A stretch of 7,734 bases of DNA from the NCBI GenBank assembly GCA_943331855.1, contig CALQNE010000174.1, positions 1 through 7,734 of the forward strand. The letters run 5' to 3'. The first letter of the stretch is position 1. Every line of letters begins with the position of its first letter. The position numbers and the translations under genes were made by a program. Source of the stretch: Bordetella parapertussis (GTDB lineage Bacteria; Pseudomonadota; Gammaproteobacteria; Burkholderiales; Burkholderiaceae_B). Shown here one piece after another: positions 1 through 6,617 of this stretch. Below the pieces are notes generated by a model. It saw only the letters and a program-made list of their open reading frames with translations, was not told the DNA's origin and ran no database searches.

Positions 1-1358
1 CTGACTAGATTAATGTTTTTGCCAGCGACATCATGATTGCCAACTTTCATGAACGAAATTGCATTGTCCGACAAGGTGCGCAAGGCATTTAGAGGCTGAG
101 CTAACTCATGCGTCATCCCCGCCGCCATTTGACCAACAACAGCCAACTTTGCAGCCTGCACCAATTCGTCCTGCGCCTCACGTAGGGTTCGTTCAGCATG
201 CTCGCGCTCTGAAACCTCCGTTTTTAGTCGGCCAATCATCTGGTTCAGTGTCTCGGTTCTCTCCTTTACCTTTAATTCAAGCTCATGATGAGAATGCTCA
301 AGAATGGCGCGTGTCTGTTCACGACTTCGTGCGAGGCGCGATCGCTGCCAGAGAATCATAGTGAAAAGTAATACACATCCAAACGCAACGACCGCCAGCA
401 GAGCAAAGGACAAGGCTTGAACACGCACCTGACGTAAATCTGAGAAAACGATCACTCGCCAGGCGGTCTCTGGCAAATTACGTGACAACAAAAGATACGG
501 TTCATTCTCATTAAAGAATTGATCAGATTTCAACAAGTGCCTAGGTAATTCAATCACTTTTCCCTCTTGGGCTCCAGTTGTAGAGATTCCAAGTGATCTC
601 AACCCGACTTTTCGATCGGCATAGGGTCTGAAATCAAAATCAACCATAGCCTCGCCTGACAGGGGTTCAAGGCTCGCATAGCGCCACTGCTCGTCTGACG
701 AAAGTAAGATGACATGATTGTTGTCCACAATAATCGAAGGTGACTCTAAGCGGGGCCATCGACTTTCGAGCTCTCTTAAGCTTGACTGCACCACAGCCAC
801 ACCGATCACTCGCCAGGCCTGAGACTCGTCACGGATTGGTTGCGCAAAAAAGTAGCCCGGCTCAGGGCGAATCGGGTCTACAGCGTAATGTCTGGCCGGA
901 ATTCCATTTAATGCACTCCGGAAAAAAGGCATGTACGACAAATCCTCGTCAAGCAGGTTCATTGAAAACATCGAGTCACTAGAGGCAACGACATGACCGC
1001 TTGTATCCATGACAAAGAGAACAGGACCACCCAATTGATTGTTCAATTGCTGAAGAAAAATATTGACTGAATCACGGTATATCGACTGCGACGGGTCGGC
1101 AGCCTGCAGTAGATGGATAACCTCTCTATTCACTTGAATCGCACTCGGAATAGAGGCATGACGTGTAACAACCCCATCTATAGCCAAGCCCAATACATCT
1201 AACCTGCGACTCTCTTCTTGTTTTAGGTGGTGTATTCCACTATTCCACGACAACCGATAGGTACAAATTCCGATAAGAGAGAGCGCAAAAATGGCCATAG
1301 TGATCCACGTCAAACGCTTTGTGCGAAGATCAGTGGACAGCCATCGCACCCACGGCAT
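1..1358 (-). CDS. DctB/AauS-type sensor histidine kinase (partial, C-terminus outside window)
   Basis: Membrane histidine kinase of the DctB family, read as 452 open codons without a stop; the ATPase domain lies beyond position 1. Residues 16-35 form a first membrane helix and about 36-313 a periplasmic sensor region. Its two halves end in similar AWRVIG and AWRVIV segments, which fits a double PDC/Cache fold. Residues 314-337 form a second membrane helix and about 345-405 a charged coiled-coil linker. The H-box THELAQPLNALR follows, with phospho-acceptor His417. The ATG overlaps the gdhA stop as TGATG, so translation is probably coupled. Family members phosphorylate NtrC-type, sigma-54-dependent regulators. 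Its place in a glt operon with a sigma-54 promoter suggests it senses glutamate/aspartate, as Pseudomonas AauS does; the ligand is inference. A C4-dicarboxylate (DctB) role cannot be excluded. The partner regulator is not in the window. Confidence 0.9.
   Translation of the reverse strand, partial: MPWVRWLSTDLRTKRLTWITMAIFALSLIGICTYRLSWNSGIHHLKQEESRRLDVLGLAIDGVVTRHASIPSAIQVNREVIHLLQAADPSQSIYRDSVNIFLQQLNNQLGGPVLFVMDTSGHVVASSDSMFSMNLLDEDLSYMPFFRSALNGIPARHYAVDPIRPEPGYFFAQPIRDESQAWRVIGVAVVQSSLRELESRWPRLESPSIIVDNNHVILLSSDEQWRYASLEPLSGEAMVDFDFRPYADRKVGLRSLGISTTGAQEGKVIELPRHLLKSDQFFNENEPYLLLSRNLPETAWRVIVFSDLRQVRVQALSFALLAVVAFGCVLLFTMILWQRSRLARSREQTRAILEHSHHELELKVKERTETLNQMIGRLKTEVSEREHAERTLREAQDELVQAAKLAVVGQMAAGMTHELAQPLNALRTLSDNAISFMKVGNHDVAGKNINLV
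449..818. repeat. Pair of exact 16-bp direct repeats in the sensor kinase gene
   Basis: CGATCACTCGCCAGGC occurs at 449-464 and again at 803-818, 354 bp apart, which is 118 codons exactly and so in the same frame. On the minus strand both copies encode the AWRVI segments at the ends of the two halves of the periplasmic sensor. This marks the internal duplication of the PDC-like domain at the DNA level. No other long identity between the halves was noticed. Confidence 0.75.
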
Positions 1359-2671
1359 CAAGGGTAAAGCCCCCTCTGCTCACGCGCGGACAGCACTCGC
1401 TGGCAGGCTAAGATGAACGTCGCAGTGCGCAACGACACTCTGTGCTGTTCAGCGATAGTCCAAATCGAATCGATTGCGCCCGTCATAATCCTTTCTAATC
1501 GCTGGTTGATTTCGTGTTCCGTCCAAAAGAAGCTCGAAAAGTCCTGAACCCATTCAAAATACGATACAGTTACGCCGCCCGCGTTGGCAAGTACATCAGG
1601 CACGACTGTAATCCCTCTTTGACTAAGAATATCGTCGGCCGCAGGTGTGGTCGGCCCATTTGCGCCCTCGACGATCAAGCATGCTCGCAATATTTGTGCA
1701 CGATCGGGAAGAATTTGACCCTCAAGGGCTGCTGGGATAAGGAACTCGCATTCCAATTCCCAAAACTGCTCTTCGTCAATCACACTCGCACTAGGTAGCT
1801 CTCTTAAATCGCCATGGGCTGCGACATGCCGCTGTGCTGCGCGAATATCGATGCCGTTTTCATTGAAAATCGTGGTGGAGTGGTCCTGCAAGGCAACCAC
1901 CTTTGCACCCGCCTCTTGAAATATCCGTGCAGCAGTACTCCCGACGTTACCAAATCCTTGCACAACCACTCGGGCACCCTCTATGGGGATACGCATTCTG
2001 CGTCCTACTTCCCGAGCGGCAATGAATACGCCTCGACCTGTGGCTTCGTGGCGGCCCAGTGAGCCACCGAGTGGAATGGGCTTTCCGGTCACCACGCCTG
2101 TAGCCGTTGCGCCGATATTCATAGAGTACGTATCCATCATCCATGCCATGGTCTGCTCGTTCGTGCCAACATCTGGTGCTGGAATGTCTTTGCTCGGACC
2201 GATAACCGAACCAATTTCTGACGTATAGCGCCGGGTAATTCGTTCGATTTCATTGGGAGTATGAACCAACGGGTTCATGCGTACACCACCTTTAGCGCCA
2301 CCGTAGGGCAGATTGAGTGCGGCATTCTTAATTGTCATCCAGCCGGCCAGCGCCATGACTTCGTTGAGCGTCACTGCAGGATGAAATCTGACGCCGCCTT
2401 TGCCAGGTCCTCGTGACAGATTGTGATGTATGCGGTAGCCCTCATAATGAGCAACCGACCCATCGTCTCGAATAATAGGCACATCAACGACCAATATGCG
2501 TTTGGGGTGTTTCAACGTGTCTACCCATCGCGCCAAAGGGCCAAGATAGGGTGTCACTCTATCAATCTGCTCAATAAAACTGGCCCAAGGTTCTGGTGCG
2601 TAAGGGTTCAGAAAGGACAGGCCATCAACGGCCTTGTCGGAAGTCGAGGTCAAAGATGTTTTAGCGATCAT
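1358..2671 (-). CDS. gdhA: Glutamate dehydrogenase (Glu/Leu/Phe/Val dehydrogenase family)
   Basis: Cytoplasmic enzyme that interconverts glutamate and 2-oxoglutarate plus ammonium. At 437 residues it has the normal length. Family residues are all present: [11 protein letters not shown] with Lys91, Lys115 in MTIKNAALN, the catalytic lysine Lys127 in PYGGAKGG, the catalytic aspartate Asp167 in [10 protein letters not shown], the Rossmann glycine motif GFGNVG at 239-244, and the C-terminal [11 protein letters not shown] with Ser370. Asp263 closes the second Rossmann strand (VALQDHS), which favours NAD over NADP; this is inferred from the motif alone. The gene starts 32 nt after gltL and has no strong Shine-Dalgarno, so it probably depends on the operon transcript. 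Its place behind the glutamate transporter argues for a catabolic role. Leucine or valine dehydrogenase is the alternative, but the motifs and context favour glutamate. Confidence 0.96.
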   Translation of the reverse strand: MIAKTSLTSTSDKAVDGLSFLNPYAPEPWASFIEQIDRVTPYLGPLARWVDTLKHPKRILVVDVPIIRDDGSVAHYEGYRIHHNLSRGPGKGGVRFHPAVTLNEVMALAGWMTIKNAALNLPYGGAKGGVRMNPLVHTPNEIERITRRYTSEIGSVIGPSKDIPAPDVGTNEQTMAWMMDTYSMNIGATATGVVTGKPIPLGGSLGRHEATGRGVFIAAREVGRRMRIPIEGARVVVQGFGNVGSTAARIFQEAGAKVVALQDHSTTIFNENGIDIRAAQRHVAAHGDLRELPSASVIDEEQFWELECEFLIPAALEGQILPDRAQILRACLIVEGANGPTTPAADDILSQRGITVVPDVLANAGGVTVSYFEWVQDFSSFFWTEHEINQRLERIMTGAIDSIWTIAEQHRVSLRTATFILACQRVLSAREQRGLYP

Positions 2672-2703
2672 GTGCAGGTTTGATAATGAATGAACAATTT
2701 AGC

Positions 2704-3432
2704 TTAATGTGTGAGAATTTTGGATAAAAATTGTTGTGCCCGTGGTGATCGAGGATTTTCAAAAAACTCTTTTTTCGCAACATCTTCCACAATTCGTCCC
2801 TGATCCATAAAGATAATGCGATCTGCGACACGTTTGGCAAATCCCATCTCATGCGTGACACACATCATGGTCATACCCTCTCGGGCGAGCTCACTCATCA
2901 CGTCAAGCACCTCGTTGATCATCTCAGGATCTAGCGCACTTGTTGGCTCGTCAAACAACATACAGATAGGATCCATAGCAAGTGCTCTCGCAATGGCCAC
3001 TCTTTGTTGTTGGCCGCCCGACAACTGATTTGGATATTTATCCGCATGCGCTGTCATTCCAACACGCTCGAGAAGCGCCAGGGTTTTTACCTGAGCCTCC
3101 TGGCGACTGCGACCAAGCACTTTGACCTGAGCTAAAGCAAGATTTGCAGCAACACTTAGGTGCGGGAACAATTCAAAATGCTGGAACACCATCCCGACCT
3201 GAGACCGCAACTGCGATAAATTTGTACGCTTGTCGGCAACGGAAACTCCATTCACGAGTATCTCACCTGCATGGAAGGCCTCTAGACCGTTCACGCACTT
3301 GATGAGTGTAGATTTACCTGACCCGGAAGGACCGCACACAACCACGACTTCGCCTTGATTAATCGCCGTGTTGCATTCTTTTAAGACTTGAAAGGAGCCG
3401 TAGTATTTACTGAGTTGATGAATATTGATCAA
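2704..3432 (-). CDS. gltL: Glutamate/aspartate ABC transporter ATP-binding protein GltL
   Basis: ATPase subunit that powers the GltIJKL importer from the cytoplasmic face of the membrane. The 242 residues carry every ABC motif: Walker A GPSGSGKS (34-41), Q-loop Gln84 in [10 protein letters not shown], signature LSGGQQQR (137-144), Walker B CMLFDEP with Asp161 and Glu162, D-loop SALD (165-168) and switch His194 in VTHEMGF. It is very close to my recollection of E. coli GltL throughout ([25 protein letters not shown]). The start is TTG at 3432: the product [12 protein letters not shown] aligns with GltL N-termini, and AAGGGA lies 5 nt upstream. No better ATG exists nearby. It follows gltK by 18 nt and precedes gdhA by 32 nt. 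Confidence 0.97.
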   Translation of the reverse strand: MINIHQLSKYYGSFQVLKECNTAINQGEVVVVCGPSGSGKSTLIKCVNGLEAFHAGEILVNGVSVADKRTNLSQLRSQVGMVFQHFELFPHLSVAANLALAQVKVLGRSRQEAQVKTLALLERVGMTAHADKYPNQLSGGQQQRVAIARALAMDPICMLFDEPTSALDPEMINEVLDVMSELAREGMTMMCVTHEMGFAKRVADRIIFMDQGRIVEDVAKKEFFENPRSPRAQQFLSKILTH

Positions 3433-3437
3433 GTCGA

Positions 3438-3443
3438 TCCCTT
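3438..3443 (-). promoter_or_regulatory. Ribosome binding site of gltL (supports a TTG start)
   Basis: AAGGGA sits 5 nt before TTG at 3432 in the short gltK-gltL gap. It supports the non-ATG start that sequence alignment with GltL requires. Confidence 0.6.
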
Positions 3444-3450
3444 TTATCCG

Positions 3451-4134
3451 TTATTGATTTGTATGCTGGCGCCGCTGCAAATAGCGCACCACCAAAGAGG
3501 CCGAAAGGCATAAAACAAAGTAAACGAGACCCGCAAAAAGCAGCATCTCCACGAGCCTGCCGTCGCGATCCCCGACTTTGTAGGCGGCGCCAAAGAAGTC
3601 AGCAAGCGCCGAGACATAGACAAGGGACGTATCTTGAAAAAGAATGATCGCTTGAGTTAGCAACAACGGGATCATATTTCGAAATGCCTGCGGCAAAATC
3701 ACTAACTGCATGGCTTGCCTGTAATTCATACCGAGTGCCAAACAGGCACTAAGTTGCCCCTTCGGAATACTTTGAATGCCCGCTCGAATGATTTCAGAAT
3801 AATAAGCAGCCTCAAATAATGCGAATCCAGTCATCGCTGAGGCCAAACGCATATCAGTGCTAGGTGGTAGACCCAACACCGCTTGTACAAATTGCGGAAC
3901 GATTAAAAAAAACCATAGCAGCACCATAATCAGCGGCACCGAACGAAATAAGTTGACGTAGGCTTTTGAAAAGCCAACCAACAGCGTAACGGATGACAAG
4001 CTCATGAGAGCGAGGAAGGTTCCCAGTATGGTACCCGCCACCACTGCTACCAGCGTGATCGAGAGCGAGGTTTTCATGCCCTCCAACAGAAAAGGAAGAG
4101 AACTAGGAACGGAGGACCAATCAAATTCGTACAT
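3451..4134 (-). CDS. gltK: Glutamate/aspartate ABC transporter permease GltK
   Basis: Inner-membrane permease that pairs with GltJ to form the glutamate channel. The 227 residues begin [19 protein letters not shown], as GltK proteins do. Hydrophobic spans lie at about 23-48, 60-90, 97-115, 150-172 and 196-218. The cytoplasmic EAA loop that contacts GltL reads [14 protein letters not shown] (114-127) followed by ALGM and the [14 protein letters not shown] segment. I chose ATG at 4134 over a GTG at 4155. The ATG has AGGAG 9 nt upstream and gives the family N-terminus. The GTG has no binding site and would overlap gltJ. The gltJ stop and this ATG are separated by a single base, so the two are probably translationally coupled, as expected for subunits needed in equal amounts. 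Confidence 0.96.
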   Translation of the reverse strand: MYEFDWSSVPSSLPFLLEGMKTSLSITLVAVVAGTILGTFLALMSLSSVTLLVGFSKAYVNLFRSVPLIMVLLWFFLIVPQFVQAVLGLPPSTDMRLASAMTGFALFEAAYYSEIIRAGIQSIPKGQLSACLALGMNYRQAMQLVILPQAFRNMIPLLLTQAIILFQDTSLVYVSALADFFGAAYKVGDRDGRLVEMLLFAGLVYFVLCLSASLVVRYLQRRQHTNQ

Positions 4135-4135
4135 G

Positions 4136-4873
4136 TCATCTGACTCCTGTCGCACCCGGGATACAAAGGGAGACTTCTATTTTTTTCATCAGTACCATCA
4201 CAGTGAGATTGATCGTCATGTAAGCTAAAGTTACTGCAGCAAACGACTCGTAGGGTTGGGCTGTGTAGTCAATCAGTTGCCGTCCCTGCGCAGCAAGTTC
4301 AAGTAGGCCAATCGTTGAACAGACTGAAGAGTTTTTAAAAATATTTAAAAACTCTGAAGTTAAAGGCGGTACGATGACCCGAAGAGCCGTTGGCAGCAAC
4401 ACGTAGCGATACGTTTGACCAAGTGACAATCCCAGCGCTTGTCCTGCCATACGTTGTCCCTTAGGTAAAGACTCTATACCAGCTCGAACTTGTTCGGCCA
4501 CTCTGGCGCTAGTAAACAAACTGAGACAAAGCCAAGCCGCACCAATCATCTGGCACATTGGGCTGATTTCTTTGAAAGCCTTTCCCCAAGACAAAGGCAA
4601 GAGCTCCGGAATGACGAAGTACCAAATGAAGAGCTGAACAAGCAGAGGAATATTTCGAAACACTTCAACATATGCAATCGCTAAACGAGGCCATATGCCT
4701 TTAGGTAGCGTGCGTAACGTTCCAACAAGTATGCCTAACACTAGCGCCGCCAACCAAGAGGTGAGCGATAGACTAACCGTCACCTCTATCCCTGCAAGCA
4801 TCCAATCAAGATAGGTTTCATTACCCGTAGGAGTTTGTCTTAAAAAGACATTCCAATTCCATTGATAGTTCAT
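4136..4873 (-). CDS. gltJ: Glutamate/aspartate ABC transporter permease GltJ
   Basis: Inner-membrane partner of GltK. The 245 residues start [18 protein letters not shown], matching the remembered GltJ pattern of a WNW segment and a QxPxGN segment. Hydrophobic spans lie at about 28-52, 66-90, 107-124, 158-176 and 208-230. The EAA loop is [14 protein letters not shown] (127-140), followed by ALGLS and [19 protein letters not shown]. The chosen start is ATG at 4873, just after an in-frame TTG at 4876. A weak GAG lies 8 nt upstream of the ATG. It begins 21 nt after gltI, with no terminator-like structure between them. Its coding sequence contains a perfect 12-bp inverted repeat at 4328-4355, described separately. 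Confidence 0.96.
   Translation of the reverse strand: MNYQWNWNVFLRQTPTGNETYLDWMLAGIEVTVSLSLTSWLAALVLGILVGTLRTLPKGIWPRLAIAYVEVFRNIPLLVQLFIWYFVIPELLPLSWGKAFKEISPMCQMIGAAWLCLSLFTSARVAEQVRAGIESLPKGQRMAGQALGLSLGQTYRYVLLPTALRVIVPPLTSEFLNIFKNSSVCSTIGLLELAAQGRQLIDYTAQPYESFAAVTLAYMTINLTVMVLMKKIEVSLCIPGATGVR
4144..4148 (-). promoter_or_regulatory. Ribosome binding site of gltK
   Basis: AGGAG lies inside the last codons of gltJ, 9 nt before ATG 4134. It decides the gltK start against the upstream GTG at 4155, which has no binding site. Confidence 0.75.
4328..4355. repeat. Perfect 12-bp inverted repeat with 4-nt loop inside gltJ
   Basis: AGAGTTTTTAAA and its exact complement TTTAAAAACTCT flank the four bases AATA. 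Transcribed on the minus strand this gives a long, A/U-rich stem-loop inside the codons for [11 protein letters not shown] of GltJ. It is not followed by a U-tract, has little G/C in the stem, and lies mid-gene, so it is not a standard terminator. It could pause ribosomes or RNA polymerase, offer an RNase site or extrude as a cruciform, or be a coincidence of A/T-rich codons. Confidence 0.8.
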
Positions 4874-4894
4874 CAATTCGTCTCGCGTGATCCG

Positions 4895-5782
4895 TTAATC
4901 GAATGACTGATCATTGGGCGCGGCAAAAAGCGCTTTCATGTCTTGGGACATCGGCATATCAAGACTTAAGCCGAGCGGGGGAATTGGACTCAGAAACCAC
5001 TTTGCGTAGATTTTTTCAGCTTCACCCGAGAGCATGGTTTTGGTTAACGCAGCATCGACTAATTTTTTAAAAATAGGATCTTCTTTGCGAAGCATGCAAC
5101 CATAAGCTTCTTTCGACTGAGGGGTCCCAACCACAGCCCAGCTACCTGGCTTTTTTGCCTTCGCAATTTCGCCATACAGTAAGGCATCATCCATCATGAA
5201 GGCTACGGCTCGTCCTGTCTCGAGTGTTAAGAACGATTCGCCATGATCCTTAGCTGAAATCAGATTCATTTTCGGCTGAGTCTTTTCATTGAGCTGACGC
5301 AAGAGGCGCTCTGAGGTGGTGCCCGCTGTGGTAACGACGTTTTTTCCCGCCAAATTAGAAAAATCCTTCACACCAGAGTCTGTCTTTGTCATCAATCGAG
5401 TGCCGATGATGAAAATACTGGTTGAAAAAGCAACTTGTTTTTGTCGTTCAGTATTATTCGTGGTCGAGCCACATTCAATATCGATTGTGCCGTTCTGTAC
5501 AAGCGTAATTCGGTTCGCAGAGGTGACGGGCATCATGCGAATATCTAATTTATTAATCTTTAGCTCTGTGCGAATCGCATCGATTACCCGTAGTGCGAGA
5601 TCTTGCGAATAACCGATCACTTGTTGCTTATTGTTGTAATAAGAGAACGGAATCGACGATTCGCGATGCCCTAAGGTGATTGAGTTCGTGTCACGTATTT
5701 TTTTGAGTGTGGGTGATTCCTCAGCGTTTGCTCCTGCAGAGAGCAGGACAAAAAGTAAGCTGACTAGAGTTTTTTGTAGCAT
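4895..5782 (-). CDS. gltI: Glutamate/aspartate periplasmic substrate-binding protein GltI
   Basis: Periplasmic receptor (solute-binding protein family 3) that delivers glutamate/aspartate to GltJK. It has 295 residues against about 300 in E. coli. Residues 1-20 are a signal peptide ending AGANA, with likely cleavage before EESP. There is no lipobox. The mature protein shows GHRESSIPFSYYNN (38-51), VIGYSQD (55-61), the ligand-loop region NGTIDIECGSTTNNTERQKQ (97-116), VTTAGTTSE, SAKDHGESF, RAVAFMMDDA and EAYGCMLRK. Cys104 and Cys229 are conserved in GltI and may form a disulfide. The start is ATG 5782, with AGGAG 8 nt upstream and a signal peptide directly after it. An in-frame TTG at 5860 would extend it by 26 residues but lies in the -24 promoter element. 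It is the first gene of the operon. Confidence 0.97.
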   Translation of the reverse strand: MLQKTLVSLLFVLLSAGANAEESPTLKKIRDTNSITLGHRESSIPFSYYNNKQQVIGYSQDLALRVIDAIRTELKINKLDIRMMPVTSANRITLVQNGTIDIECGSTTNNTERQKQVAFSTSIFIIGTRLMTKTDSGVKDFSNLAGKNVVTTAGTTSERLLRQLNEKTQPKMNLISAKDHGESFLTLETGRAVAFMMDDALLYGEIAKAKKPGSWAVVGTPQSKEAYGCMLRKEDPIFKKLVDAALTKTMLSGEAEKIYAKWFLSPIPPLGLSLDMPMSQDMKALFAAPNDQSFD

Positions 5783-5790
5783 TGTTATGT

Positions 5791-5795
5791 CTCCT
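5791..5795 (-). promoter_or_regulatory. Ribosome binding site of gltI
   Basis: AGGAG with 8 nt spacing to ATG 5782 is the strongest site in the operon. It fixes the start at the signal peptide rather than at the upstream TTG (5860). Confidence 0.85.
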
Positions 5796-5843
5796 GAATT
5801 GAATAGGTGTGACCAATTATTGAATGTTGGTTTCACCCCATCA

Positions 5844-5859
5844 AGCAATATGCGTGCCA
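5844..5859 (-). promoter_or_regulatory. Sigma-54 (RpoN) -24/-12 promoter of the glt-gdhA operon
   Basis: The minus strand reads TGGCACG-CATA-TTGCT, which equals the sigma-54 consensus TGGCACG-N4-TTGCW at every defined position. The invariant GG (5858-5857) and GC (5846-5845) are separated by exactly 10 nt. Transcription should start about 12 nt further on, near 5833, giving a leader of about 50 nt to gltI. Such promoters need an NtrC-family activator and ATP hydrolysis, which fits the DctB/AauS-type kinase at the operon's end. Confidence 0.9.
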
Positions 5860-5885
5860 AAGCCTGAGAATAGACGTTGATTTCT

Positions 5886-5898
5886 TAATCTATTGATT
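5886..5898 (-). promoter_or_regulatory. IHF binding site between enhancer and sigma-54 promoter
   Basis: The minus strand reads AATCAATAGATTA, which matches the IHF consensus WATCAANNNNTTR at every defined base. Its centre lies about 59 bp upstream of the predicted transcription start, between the promoter and the activator sites, where IHF usually bends sigma-54 promoters. The consensus is short, but position and context strengthen the call. Confidence 0.75.
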
Positions 5899-5935
5899 TG
5901 AATAGAAAAACTGATTTCCTCATGAGTCTCAACTA

Positions 5936-5947
5936 TCGGTTAACCGA
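5936..5947. promoter_or_regulatory. Proximal upstream activator site (AauR/NtrC-family-like palindrome)
   Basis: TCGGTTAACCGA is a perfect 12-bp palindrome centred about 108 bp upstream of the predicted start. It contains the core TCGG-N4-CCGA. As I recall, the Pseudomonas AauR operator for acidic amino acid uptake is TTCGG-N4-CCGAA; this site matches except for its outermost base on each side. It is probably the enhancer bound by the operon's response regulator. Confidence 0.72.
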
Positions 5948-5967
5948 CGTTTGTATTGAGCTATTAG

Positions 5968-5979
5968 GCGGATTTCCGA
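5968..5979. promoter_or_regulatory. Distal upstream activator site (imperfect copy)
   Basis: GCGGATTTCCGA repeats the GG-N4-CC core and seven of the eight half-site bases of the proximal palindrome. Its centre lies 32 bp from that of the first site, close to three helical turns, so two activator dimers would bind the same face of the helix. The imperfect symmetry suggests a weaker, cooperative site. Confidence 0.6.
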
Positions 5980-5986
5980 TTGGGGT

Positions 5987-6018
5987 GGGGCGACTGATGC
6001 GATGCGGGTAGTTGCCCC
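5987..6018. other. G/C-rich hairpin in the gltI-cupin intergenic region
   Basis: GGGGCGACT (5987-5995) and AGTTGCCCC (6010-6018) can pair over nine positions with one G-T wobble around a 14-nt loop. No T-tract follows on the plus strand, so it is not a classical terminator. It may be a transcriptional boundary or an operator, or chance in a locally G-rich stretch. Confidence 0.4.
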
Positions 6019-6296
6019 CCTTCGTAGGATTAGCACGCCGTCTTTGCTGACCACTAATCAACAGACACCAAGTCTATGTTTACGTCCAAAACGTTTAGCC
6101 GCATCACCCACGATTCGATTGTAGGGGTCTATTCACAATGTCACCACATGCCTGCCCCTAAACGCGGTATTGCCAAGTTCAACTGGGACGCATAACATGG
6201 CAGTGCATTGATAGATTCTTACTCGCCTTACTCAGTTCGGGTTTGTGAAGTGAAACGCCAGTACAACTCAATGACTTAGTCACTAATGACCAAACG
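6019..6296. other. Intergenic region without a recognised gene
   Basis: I see no gene that can be supported here. A 39-codon plus-strand frame (6076-6195) has no ribosome binding site and no recognised motif, and a 24-codon stop-bounded minus-strand frame (6061-6132) overlaps it. No RNA gene is recognised. The right part should hold the cupin promoter; I found no good -35/-10 pair. Confidence 0.6.
6272..6282. promoter_or_regulatory. Short palindrome just upstream of the cupin gene
   Basis: TGACTTAGTCA is a perfect inverted repeat of 5-bp arms around one base. It ends 14 nt before the cupin ATG, in the right place for an operator or an mRNA element covering the start. It is short enough to be chance. 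Confidence 0.3.
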
Positions 6297-6608
6297 ATGA
6301 AAATCATCCGTAGCAAAGAATTCAGTGCTGATCGCCCATGGGGGGCTTTAGATATTGCCAGCATGAACGGCATCACTACACGTCTGCACTGGACTGATCA
6401 GCCATACAAATGGCACATCAATGATGGTGAAGAGATTTTTGCTGTGTTGGATGGTCGAGTTGAGATGAAATATCGAATCGATGGACAAGAAAAATCCACA
6501 GTTCTGGAAACAGGCGATATTTTTTTCGCATCCGTTGGCACAGAACACGTGGCTCACCCAATAGGTGAGGCTCGCGTACTTGTCGTAGAAAAAGCAGGTA
6601 GCGTATAG
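6297..6608 (+). CDS. Small single-domain cupin protein
   Basis: A 103-residue single cupin barrel of unknown substrate, apparently full length. Cupin motif 1 is seen in KWHINDGEEIFAVLDG, with His40 and Glu46. The usual second histidine is Asn42, which I believe is normal for this subgroup. Motif 2 is GDIFFASVGTEHVAHP (73-88), with metal-ligand candidate His84. The protein ends with the strand ARVLVVEKAGSV. No signal peptide or membrane span is present, so it is cytoplasmic. The ATG has no clear Shine-Dalgarno. The gene stands alone on the plus strand, divergent from gltI and convergent with the recombinase-associated gene, which begins its stop codon 9 nt away. Context does not reveal the function. 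Confidence 0.85.
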   Translation: MKIIRSKEFSADRPWGALDIASMNGITTRLHWTDQPYKWHINDGEEIFAVLDGRVEMKYRIDGQEKSTVLETGDIFFASVGTEHVAHPIGEARVLVVEKAGSV

Positions 6609-6617
6609 GTTGGCTGT

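Noticed and set aside
59..982. Open plus-strand frames at 59-361 and 740-982
   Set aside because: They lie antisense to the continuous sensor kinase frame, which has clear domain motifs; their translations are low-complexity and unlike known proteins.
2661..2861. Minus-strand 66-codon frame overlapping the end of gltL
   Set aside because: It is a frame shadow of gltL, whose motifs run in the other frame to the stop at 2704.
4136..4155. A 20-bp gltJ/gltK overlap
   Set aside because: It disappears when gltK starts at ATG 4134, which has the better ribosome binding site and the family N-terminus.
5987..6018. G/C-rich hairpin considered as a rho-independent terminator
   Set aside because: No T-run follows on either strand, and no gene ends next to it.
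6061..6132. Minus-strand frame ending RFGRKHRLGVC, looking like a protein C-terminus
   Set aside because: Only 24 codons between stops, with no continuation in the neighbouring frames; not enough for a relic call.
6076..6195. A 39-codon plus-strand frame starting MFTSKTFSRITHDS
   Set aside because: It has no ribosome binding site and no recognised motif, and it is overlapped by an equally plausible short frame on the other strand.
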